NCBI GenBank assembly: GCA_026397695.1 | Contig: JAPLUJ010000311.1 | Location: forward strand, 1-5,832 | Direction of reading: 5' to 3' | Source of the DNA: Verrucomicrobiota bacterium | Lineage (GTDB): Bacteria > Verrucomicrobiota > Verrucomicrobiia > Verrucomicrobiales > Akkermansiaceae | DNA: 5,832 bases | In this document: one piece after another, positions 1 to 5,734 of the stretch | Layout of the letters: every line of letters starts with the position of its first letter | Position numbering within the stretch: the first letter of the stretch is position 1 | Notes under the pieces: model-generated | Databases searched by the model: none | Told to the model about the DNA's origin: nothing | Seen by the model: only the letters and a program-made list of their open reading frames with translations | Translations under genes and position numbers: made by a program

Positions 1-46
1 GAAACCGGCGTGGGAAAGTTATCAAGCGGAACCTCGGATGTCCCGG

Positions 47-120
47 CAAAGTTATTCACAATCGGCGGCGACTGGGGCGCGGTGGAAGAGCGCCCTGCCG
101 CCGATTGATGAGTAACTTTG
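47..120. repeat. Large imperfect hairpin with repeated AACTTT ends
   Basis: Bases 47-69 and 97-120 are inverted copies of each other with only a few mismatches: CAAAGTTA at 47-54 pairs with TAACTTTG at 113-120, and AATCGGCGGC at 60-69 pairs with GCCGCCGATT at 97-106. The loop carries an inner GC stem, GGGCGC (75-80) with GCGCCC (90-95). A further AAAGTTAT copy lies at 15-22, so the AAAGTTA/TAACTTT motif occurs three times, twice in one orientation and once in the other. Multiple short repeats near a terminus are known for some transposon families, but no transposase is visible, and the purpose is unknown. Two plus-strand frames stay open through this stretch to stops near 108-114, so it could also be the 3' end of an unseen gene. 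Confidence 0.55.
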
Positions 121-378
121 GAACTGGTATCATGGGGGTTGCGGGGGAAAAGGGGACGGAAGAAGTGTTCCGGTGCTTCGGTGGACGGTGTTTCGGTAAG
201 AAAAATCCCCGGTTCACACCGGCAATCGGCCGACTCGGGAGATTTAACGGCGGTTTTCATTCATCGCGAGCGTAGCTTCCAGGTCCGCGTTGCCAAGATT
301 TATTGGGAGCGGTTGTGTTTTGAACCCGCCTTCGAGGTCAGGTGTATTCGAGAACCAGGATGCGGCCATCATCGAGCG
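121..378. other. Unassigned stretch between hairpin and Fic remnant
   Basis: No gene is recognised here. Plus-strand frames are open but their translations look like no family I know. The minus strand is open from 591 to a TAA at 244-246, but most of that frame is the shadow of the Fic remnant. A small hairpin, CCGGT-TCAC-ACCGG, lies at 209-222. In a second plus frame the reading around 344-376 gives VFENQDAAIIER, which abuts the Fic remnant in a different frame and could be either a frameshifted part of it or unrelated sequence joined to it. Confidence 0.4.
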
Positions 379-817
379 GGACTTCCCGCACTGCAGAAGG
401 ACACTCGAACGCGTCACAGCCACGCATCCACCGCCATCGAAGGCAATCCGCTGACGTTGGATCAGGTGAGAGCCTTGGAAGAAGGTCGTGAACTCGCCGC
501 CTCCGATACGCGTTCGAGCCGCGAGGTGCTGAACTATTTCGCGGGTCTGCGTTATGTGGAGAAACACGCCACGAAGAAGGTCATCCGCCACGAAGACTTG
601 TTTGATTTTCTCCGTGGATGAATACTATTGGGAAGACCGCCCGGGCTACTACGCCGCGCTGGATGCCGTGCGTGTGGCAGGCGAGGATCTAACGGGTTGG
701 TTGGAATATGGTGCCGAGGGGCTGCGCCAGACACTGGAAAAAGTGTGGTTGCGGGTGCAGACCTACAACGTCAAATCAACGGGGAAACTCGTGGGAATTC
801 AAACTTCTTCCACGTGA
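379..817 (+). pseudogene. Fic-family protein pseudogene, catalytic core deleted
   Basis: Fic proteins transfer AMP or similar groups to target proteins, using an HPFxxGNGR loop that is held in check by an (S/T)xxxE(G/N)N helix. The first part (379-about 604) reads LPALQKDTRTRHSHASTAI and so on, with the inhibitory motif STAIEGN at 427-447, followed by the conserved REVLNYFAGLRYVEKHA and IRHEDLF segments. At about 605 the frame changes, and the sequence continues directly with IFSVDEYYWEDRPGYYAALD and DLTGWLEYGAEGLRQTLEKV, which in complete family members lies after the catalytic loop. The whole segment between, including HPFxxGNGR, is absent. The C-terminus also breaks off after STGKLV (ends 793), losing the usual winged-helix tail, and the N-terminus is missing or frameshifted upstream of 379. 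Its stop (815-817) touches the stop of the convergent heme-protein gene. Not functional as a Fic enzyme. The identification is from family motifs recalled, not from a search. Confidence 0.85.
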
Positions 818-3439
818 CTAGTTCCGGGTGCTGACGGCGTTTCGACCGGCATCATAGACCTTCCGGCCCTCGCGCAGGGCCTGCCAGACACCCTCTTCAA
901 TCTCTCGTCGGTGGTGCCAGGCATTCAGGCGCTCTTGATCAGCCGCGCAGGGCTGAAAACCGGGCATATCGGCCCGCGGATGTTCCGCCAGCATCGCCTG
1001 GCCGGCGCGAATCAGGGCGAAGGCCTCCGTATAGCCGGCGCTTTCGGCAGTCGGGAACGCCCGCAGGCAGGCGCTGCGCTCGGGCCGGGTGAAGTTCACC
1101 GGCAGTTCGCCCGAGGCCATCAAAGAACCGGGAGGCTTTGATCCGCCGATGTACTCGGTCACCGAGTTCCACCCCCAACGCTTGCCGTCCGGGGCCGCGG
1201 AGACAAGTTTGCCCAGTTGGCGCAGTTGCTGATGGTCCAGCGGGCTGCGGCCCCACGTGTTCGCGGTGTAATAGTCCTCGTACCGGGCGTAATAGGGAGC
1301 GTTGAGGTCAATCCAGGTCACGATGCGGTCGAACTCCTCGGGCGAGAGCTTGACCTTTTCATGACCCGCACGGAGCAGGTCCACCAATCGGCTGCGGTGG
1401 GAACCCCAGGAGTAAGGCGGCACGACCGGCAACGGCCCCGTGCCTACAATGCTGATCAGCGGCTTCGGCTCGTCCGGTTTCGGCAGGTGCCAGAGCGAGG
1501 GCGAGCTGGCCATCAGCGTCACGTAAGAGGCGTTGAAGGCGAGCCCTAGGTCACCGGTGAGATTCTGCTTCTCGCCGGGTCCCTTGCCGTAATCGTGGCA
1601 ACTGACGCACTGGCGGTCGAGCACCGGCTGGACCTCAGTCACATAGCTGTAATCGCGTGCCGGCCCATACCACGGGGCAATACGGCTCGGCCCTCGCCGC
1701 AGCGCCAGCGAGACCGACCGCACAGGCGCTGACGACTGATACGCATGGCAGCCGACGCAGCCCGCTTTCTCCCCGGGCATCAGACTAGTGCCGCTACGCA
1801 TGGACTGGATCATCATTCCGTTCTCGTCCAGGAGCTGGAAGTAAACAAATCGCCGGGCCGGCACCTCGAAATAGGCCGAGCCATCCGCCTCGACCGGCAC
1901 GGTTCCCAACACCCGCTTGCTGTTGTAATGGTTCCAACACACAGCGGTGGGATGGTGGGAATCGCCGTCGCCCGGCGCGGCCCAATCGCCGATACCCGTA
2001 GCCGGATAGGTCAGCTTAGCGGGTGCCTCGACGATACGCATCGTTTTCACGGCTCCCCGGCGCACACCGGCCATCGCCTCGCCCTGATACACATCCGTCA
2101 CATAGAAGAGTCCAGTGTCAGTCTTCGGGTCGATTCGATCAGGAATCACGGGAGGACGAGGCTGCGCCGCCAGTGGCATCGGCTGGAAGCAACCGGGCGC
2201 TTCCCGGTGCAACAGCACCTCGTTGCCGAAGACATCCACCAGGAACAGCCCTACCTGGTTATCGGGCGCCATCGTCCGCGAGCACAGGAAGTACTTCTCG
2301 GAGAGCGGATAGGGCATGGCATACTTCGGCGTTACGCCGACAAAACTATCGTAGCTGCCCACGCGGCCGACGACGTTCCACTCCGCCAAACGGGAGCGGA
2401 TGTCCGCCGGCCAGGTGCGTATCCATGTGGAAGGGCCCTCACTGCCCCGGTGCGGATCGACGAGCACCAGCGCCCCCCACTCGTTGTCGTGGACACTGCC
2501 GAAGACACAAACAACCTGGCTGGAGTCGGGAATACCTCGTGCGTCGAGCATGGCTCCCGGCTGCCAGGTAAGGCCGCCATAGAGCAGCGACTGGCTGGTG
2601 CCGTCGGGATTCGCCGTCCAAAGCCCATAGGCCGAGGAGAAGTGCTTGTCCACGTATTCCCACCGCGAGTAGAGAAAGCGGCCATCCGGCAGCAGGCTGC
2701 TGCGGCCTTCAAAGAGCGTGTTGTAGCCGATCTGGTGGATATTGGCTCCGTCGGCCTCCATCAGAAACAGGCTGGCCATAAGGTGCCGCTGGCAATGGAT
2801 GTACTTCGGCTCGCGGGTCGAGCTGAACAGGATTCTCCCATTGGGCAGATAGACCGGCTGGATGTCGGAGACGTGCGGCGCAAAAGTGAGCTGTCGCAGG
2901 TGACCGCCATCCGTGTCGATCTCATACAGGTGGTAATCGTCCTGGGAATCGCGGCGCATGGAGAAGAGGATGCGCTTCCCATCGAAATGGACAACCGGGT
3001 CGCGAGCGATGCCCTGCGGCACGTCCAAGAGCACACGCGACATGCCAGTGGCCGGGTCGAGCACCTTCAGTTGGCTGCCGCCCCGAAAGAAGCCTGCCAC
3101 CACGGGCTCGTTCCTCTGGTACATCGTCTCATCCGGGCCGTGGGTGTTGACATACTGCGGGCGTCGGACAAACAGGATCGGCTGGCGGCTTACTAATGGA
3201 TTGGCGACCAGCGCTTCGCGCTGCAGGGTCAGGAACTCCTCCTCCGTCTGCACCGCTGCCAGAAGCCGGAGATACTCGTCGGCTCGCAAGTAGGCATTCG
3301 GAAAACTGACAGCCAAGTCCCGAATGGCCTGGCTCAACGCCTCCTTGTTAGTGGCCTGCGCCCCGCGCACGCTCAACAGCAGCGTCAGCAGGCAAGCCAC
3401 GCCCGTCACGGATCGTATCGCTGACGCTCGGTCCTTCAT
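818..3439 (-). CDS. HzsA-related secreted beta-propeller protein with two heme c motifs
   Basis: Residues are numbered from the ATG at 3439 (873 aa); an in-frame ATG at 3445 is the alternative. I prefer 3439 because AGA lies just upstream and it overlaps the preceding stop as ATGA. A signal peptide (basic start, hydrophobic GVACLLTLLLSV, AQA site at 27-29) indicates export. Residues about 85-430 are WD40/PD40-type propeller blades, e.g. DGKRILFSMRR, PNGRILFSSTR and LPDGRFLYSRW. Heme c motifs follow: CVGCH (561-565, bases 1759-1745) and CVSCH (611-615, bases 1609-1595). The second is followed by a cytochrome-like segment with GSHRSRL (His681 and His693 are possible distal ligands) and WIDLNAPYY. 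This order of propeller, first heme domain and second heme domain is that of hydrazine synthase alpha. In that enzyme a Tyr four residues after the first motif's His binds heme alpha-I; here that position is Ser, with Tyr567 at +2, so hydrazine synthesis is not supported. A tail of about 140 residues follows. Electron transfer or redox chemistry in the periplasm is likely; the substrate is unknown. Confidence 0.9.
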   Translation of the reverse strand: MKDRASAIRSVTGVACLLTLLLSVRGAQATNKEALSQAIRDLAVSFPNAYLRADEYLRLLAAVQTEEEFLTLQREALVANPLVSRQPILFVRRPQYVNTHGPDETMYQRNEPVVAGFFRGGSQLKVLDPATGMSRVLLDVPQGIARDPVVHFDGKRILFSMRRDSQDDYHLYEIDTDGGHLRQLTFAPHVSDIQPVYLPNGRILFSSTREPKYIHCQRHLMASLFLMEADGANIHQIGYNTLFEGRSSLLPDGRFLYSRWEYVDKHFSSAYGLWTANPDGTSQSLLYGGLTWQPGAMLDARGIPDSSQVVCVFGSVHDNEWGALVLVDPHRGSEGPSTWIRTWPADIRSRLAEWNVVGRVGSYDSFVGVTPKYAMPYPLSEKYFLCSRTMAPDNQVGLFLVDVFGNEVLLHREAPGCFQPMPLAAQPRPPVIPDRIDPKTDTGLFYVTDVYQGEAMAGVRRGAVKTMRIVEAPAKLTYPATGIGDWAAPGDGDSHHPTAVCWNHYNSKRVLGTVPVEADGSAYFEVPARRFVYFQLLDENGMMIQSMRSGTSLMPGEKAGCVGCHAYQSSAPVRSVSLALRRGPSRIAPWYGPARDYSYVTEVQPVLDRQCVSCHDYGKGPGEKQNLTGDLGLAFNASYVTLMASSPSLWHLPKPDEPKPLISIVGTGPLPVVPPYSWGSHRSRLVDLLRAGHEKVKLSPEEFDRIVTWIDLNAPYYARYEDYYTANTWGRSPLDHQQLRQLGKLVSAAPDGKRWGWNSVTEYIGGSKPPGSLMASGELPVNFTRPERSACLRAFPTAESAGYTEAFALIRAGQAMLAEHPRADMPGFQPCAADQERLNAWHHRREIEEGVWQALREGRKVYDAGRNAVSTRN

Positions 3440-3600
3440 GAGCATTCTCGCATGGGGGAGAATGCCCCTCTCATGGCAATCTGACGGTAGAAAAGCCGAA
3501 TCGCCTCGGTCGGCGTGAGTCCGAGTGAATGCAAAATCCGCTCAGTGGTCTCCTTGGTGGAAGAATCAATTCTGGCGTGAATGACAGCGGAATGGCTCAT
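3436..3600 (-). CDS. Short RelB/DinJ-like antitoxin ORF, no toxin partner
   Basis: The 54-codon ORF begins MSHSAVIHARIDSS and continues with ERILHSLGLTPTEAIRLFYR. The pattern of a beta strand (VIHARID), a helix, then LGLTPTEAIRLFYRQI is the ribbon-helix-helix N-terminal domain of RelB/DinJ antitoxins, which bind DNA as dimers and neutralise RelE/YafQ-type RNases. Family members usually continue with RKGLPF and a toxin-wrapping tail to about 80-100 residues. Here the protein ends as MRGAFSPMRECS, so the toxin-binding part is shortened or lost, and no toxin ORF follows. Its TGA (3438-3436) overlaps the ATG of the HzsA-related gene (ATGA). No clear Shine-Dalgarno lies before its ATG. It may be a remnant, or a DNA-binding autoregulator retained as a leader ORF. 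Confidence 0.72.
   Translation of the reverse strand: MSHSAVIHARIDSSTKETTERILHSLGLTPTEAIRLFYRQIAMRGAFSPMRECS
3442..3465 (-). promoter_or_regulatory. Hairpin over the heme-protein start site
   Basis: GCATTCTC and GAGAATGC form a perfect 8-bp inverted repeat with an 8-base loop. In the minus-strand transcript the 3' arm contains the only purine-rich SD-like bases (GAGA) and the alternative ATG at 3445, and it ends two bases before the ATG at 3439. Folding would hide the initiation region. Because the antitoxin ORF is translated straight through this hairpin, ribosomes on it would open the structure, a classical arrangement for translational coupling. The repeat is seen directly; its role is inferred. 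Confidence 0.55.
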
Positions 3601-3608
3601 GCGGGGAA

Positions 3609-3626
3609 TGTATCACACGCGACACA
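3609..3626. promoter_or_regulatory. Imperfect palindrome upstream of the antitoxin ORF
   Basis: TGTATCACACGCGACACA matches its own reverse complement at 12 of 18 positions (TGTxTCxC facing GxGAxACA). It lies 8 bases upstream of the antitoxin ATG. RelB/DinJ proteins autoregulate by binding palindromes near their promoters, so this is a candidate operator. The symmetry is moderate and could be chance. Confidence 0.25.
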
Positions 3627-3637
3627 AAAGGCGTAGG

Positions 3638-3666
3638 AAATTATTGGGGAATATTCTGGAGTCCAA
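3638..3666 (-). promoter_or_regulatory. Possible promoter before the antitoxin ORF
   Basis: On the minus strand TTGGAC (3666-3661) is followed after 17 bases by TAATTT (3643-3638). The -35 element is close to the sigma-70 consensus, but the -10 match is poor. It lies in the gap of about 125 bases between the glycosidase-like gene and the antitoxin ORF and would drive the antitoxin plus heme-protein pair. Promoter consensus in this phylum may differ, so this is weak. Confidence 0.22.
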
Positions 3667-3725
3667 CGTCGCAAATCCCGGGCGGCGAAGCCGTACCGAG
3701 CATTTGTTGGTTCGACTTCCCATGA

Positions 3726-4739
3726 TCATTGTTCGGGCCGCGACAGCGGCAACTCAAGCCACGCCAGTCCGATGTCGCGTTTCATGTGGCTCGTGCTGGT
3801 GCCGCCCGGCGCGTCGTAAAATACCGCAAGGCGCTTCCCGACCTTGATCACCGACGGCATGCCGATGCAGTTCTTCCCGTCGAGCACGATGGCCTTGTCA
3901 GCGGCATTCCACTTATTCAGGTCCTTCGACCAGTACACCCAGACTGCGTCGGTAAATTCGCGGCCCTGCAAGCCGATGTGATTGGTAAACAAAAACCATG
4001 TCTGGTTAGACGGCTCGAAATAGAGCGAGGAATTCTCGATCTGCTCCTCTGGTGAGACGATCGGCTGCGGATCAATCGCCCATGGGCCGTTCAGATCTTT
4101 CGTTCTCGCGATGGCAAGCGTGCGTTTCATGGACGCACTGAAGAACATCAGGTATTCATCGCCCTGTTTCACGATGTGCCCCGGGCTTGCGGTGTGGGCA
4201 TAGTAAGTGCCGGGTTTTGTTCTGAACGGAACAACAGGCTGTTTGATCCACGGCCCGGCCAACGATTTACTCGTTGCCTTCAGCGTCAAGTAAGGAAATG
4301 AGGGCACGAAGTGCGGTGCCCCAGAGGCTTTTGGTGTGCCGAGGTAGAACATGTGCCACTCCCCGTCTTCGCAATAGACCCATGGGGAGCAGGCTGCGGC
4401 AGAGTCGTTCGTGCCCGGCTTGCCGAAATCAAGAACAGGGCCTTTCTTGTCCCACGTCTTGAGATCCTTGCTGGTAGCCAGACACGCCAGCCAGCCCTTG
4501 GGACCTGCGCCGTCATAGAAAAGGTGATAAACGCCTTTTTCCTCGAAAATCAGCGCCTCCCGCGCACCCAGATAGTCGCACTGGCCCGGTCCGTCACCGT
4601 GTTTGAGCACGACCCCCTGATCCTGCGCCTCCATGCGCAGGACTGCGACGGGGCGTCCATCAGGATACTTCATCTCTCCTGCCATGGTCACACAAGGAGA
4701 GAATGCCAGCATCATTCCGAGACATGTATTCACTTTCAT
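3726..4739 (-). CDS. Secreted five-bladed beta-propeller, glycoside hydrolase-like
   Basis: The ATG at 4739 is chosen because AAGGAA lies just upstream (4749-4744) and a signal peptide follows at once (MKVNTCLGMMLAFSPCVTMA, cleavage near residue 20); this gives 337 aa. A TTG 27 bases earlier is the longer alternative. The chain shows about five repeats of a blade pattern, an aromatic (W/Y)-x-hydrophobic-FY strand followed by a (S/T)K(D/S)L..W strand: YHLFYDGA with TSKDLKTW (71-96), WHMFYLGT with TSKSLAGPW (128-164), YLMFFSAS with TKDLNGPW (196-220), WFLFTNHI with SKDLNKW (248-277), and LAVFYDAP with DIGLAWLEL (304-330). This is the fold of GH43/GH32/GH117/GH130-type enzymes, which cleave or phosphorolyse plant and algal glycans. 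I cannot assign the family or the catalytic acids with certainty; Asp55, Asp112 and Glu242 are only candidates. It is probably periplasmic or extracellular. Confidence 0.82.
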   Translation of the reverse strand: MKVNTCLGMMLAFSPCVTMAGEMKYPDGRPVAVLRMEAQDQGVVLKHGDGPGQCDYLGAREALIFEEKGVYHLFYDGAGPKGWLACLATSKDLKTWDKKGPVLDFGKPGTNDSAAACSPWVYCEDGEWHMFYLGTPKASGAPHFVPSFPYLTLKATSKSLAGPWIKQPVVPFRTKPGTYYAHTASPGHIVKQGDEYLMFFSASMKRTLAIARTKDLNGPWAIDPQPIVSPEEQIENSSLYFEPSNQTWFLFTNHIGLQGREFTDAVWVYWSKDLNKWNAADKAIVLDGKNCIGMPSVIKVGKRLAVFYDAPGGTSTSHMKRDIGLAWLELPLSRPEQ

Positions 4740-4772
4740 GGGTTTCCTTTCTGCTGGAACGTTCAATGTGAT

Positions 4773-4793
4773 GCCACCGCGCTATCGGGTGGC
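4773..4793 (-). promoter_or_regulatory. Hairpin in the leader of the glycosidase-like gene
   Basis: GCCACC (4773-4778) and GGTGGC (4788-4793) form a 6-bp stem that extends through a small bulge by CG/CG pairs around an ATAG-type loop. It lies between the leader ORF, whose stop codon falls in the loop region, and the Shine-Dalgarno of the downstream gene. No T-run follows, so it is not an ordinary intrinsic terminator. Confidence 0.35.
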
Positions 4794-4835
4794 GTTGCTG
4801 GGTGGTTGAGTGGCAGATGGAAGGTTGGCATCCAT
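4782..4835 (-). CDS. Possible 17-residue leader ORF before the glycosidase-like gene
   Basis: The ORF encodes MDANLPSATQPPSNATR and ends at TAG (4784-4782). GGAG (4847-4844) sits eight bases before the ATG, a better ribosome-binding site than most in this window. It is in the same frame as the downstream gene, with no other stop between the TAG and the ATG at 4739. It could be a leader peptide, the amputated start of an older gene, or a decoy. Whether it is translated cannot be told from sequence alone. Confidence 0.35.
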   Translation of the reverse strand: MDANLPSATQPPSNATR

Positions 4836-4872
4836 GATTTGTTCTCCGTCTAAATTTTTCGACGATGTGGGA

Positions 4873-5713
4873 TCAGCCTTTGACCAGACTGATGAAATCA
4901 GATTCTCTAAGAATGCGAATCTTCTCACCCATTTGGATTAGGGCTTCGGCCTTCAAATGCTTGGCGCTTTTGGATTTGCCGTTGAGCTTAGCGACGTCCT
5001 GATCACCAACCACGAGTAAGGTTGTCTTCTTGGTCACTCCAGGAATGACTTCATAACCAGCCTGTGCTGCAAAATCCGCAGCTTCTCGCCTCGGCATGCT
5101 CAGGGCACCAGTAAATACAATCTTCTCTCCATACAATACCCCGTCAGGGTTCCCATCCCGAGAGATCTTACCTGACTCCGACAAGGGATCAATAGGCTGC
5201 CCTGCTCTTCTGGGCCATTCACCAATTGGGATGCCACTTACCTCAATTGCACGGATCAGAATCTCTCCAGCTGCACGCGCGCCTTCACCTGCGTCATGCT
5301 GCTGAAACGAAATACCCAAGAATTCTGCAACTGATGCCAATCCATAGCCGGCTTCCAAGTTCTCCTGACGACTTTGGCCGAATCAAGCCATGTTAATTCG
5401 GGAATCGGCAGCCCACTTCTTTCATGAGCCAGCCTTATTGCCGTTCGATTAAAGGCGGTGTGACTCACCACAATATTGCCCGAAAGATGCTGACGCAACT
5501 GATTCGACACTTCTCTGAAAGTAGGCTGCCCCTCCACCATCTTTGCTGTAATACCATGAATGGATTCATTGATGGCGTCGAAGTCATCTTCTGGATCAAC
5601 TAAGCTAACCCATTTGTCAGCAAATGTTCCATCGATAAACTTGGCGATCCCGATTTGGCAGATGCTCGAAAGGTCTGCATTCGCGGTGCTACGTCGATAG
5701 CAATGAAGTTCAT
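4873..5713 (-). pseudogene. DEDDh exonuclease-BRCT protein, frameshifted and catalytically dead
   Basis: The reconstructed protein (about 280 aa) starts MNFIAIDV and carries an RNase T/DnaQ-like 3'-5' exonuclease fold followed by a BRCT domain (GEKIVFTGALSMPRREAADF, then LVVGDQDVAKLNGKS and KHLKAEALI, roughly bases 5140-4873). Such proteins resemble the epsilon proofreading subunit of DNA polymerase III. There are two frame breaks: near 5688, exactly at the D-x-E of motif I (expected IDVET, reads GTA GC ACC), and near 5355 between VVRRTW and EAGYGL. Both are consistent with loss of one base, the second perhaps with several codons. Two substitutions remove catalytic acids: motif II reads SHTAFNR with AAT for the usual Asp (5450-5448), and motif III reads HDAGEGA with GGC for the usual Asp (5283-5281). 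The BRCT reading frame is intact. The upstream control region is replaced by a group II intron end. Base composition is less GC-rich than in the flanking genes. Confidence 0.85.
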
Positions 5714-5734
5714 AGTATGAGTATTTCTTTGGAG

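Noticed and set aside
149..163. AAAAGGGGACGGAAG resembling sequence seen near REP-associated transposases
   Set aside because: It is a single short match recalled from memory, with no palindromic REP repeat or transposase beside it.
118..378. N-terminal part of the plus-strand frame that runs into the Fic remnant
   Set aside because: The sequence before LPALQ does not resemble a Fic N-terminus, and a different frame looks as plausible, so it is not counted as part of the gene.
244..591. Minus-strand 115-codon frame ending NADLEATLAMNENRR
   Set aside because: It is largely antisense to the conserved Fic segment. Its C-terminal third covers the unassigned 244-378 stretch and might be part of something else, but no family is recognisable.
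791..816. Possible terminator hairpin between the convergent Fic remnant and the heme-protein gene
   Set aside because: GTGGGAA and TTCCAC pair only with a bulge and a 10-base loop, and no T-run follows on either strand.
1745..3196. A 483-codon open frame on the plus strand
   Set aside because: It lies entirely antisense to the HzsA-related gene in GC-rich DNA. Its translation shows no domain pattern, and the minus-strand frame has clear signal peptide, propeller and CxxCH motifs.
818..3439. Calling the large gene a true hydrazine synthase subunit (hzsA)
   Set aside because: The expected heme-binding Tyr spacing is missing and no hzsB/hzsC genes are present; HzsA-related proteins without anammox metabolism are common in these phyla.
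3680..3705. CGGC-TTC-GCCG stem after the glycosidase-like gene as terminator
   Set aside because: The stem is four base pairs with no T-tract, too weak to call.
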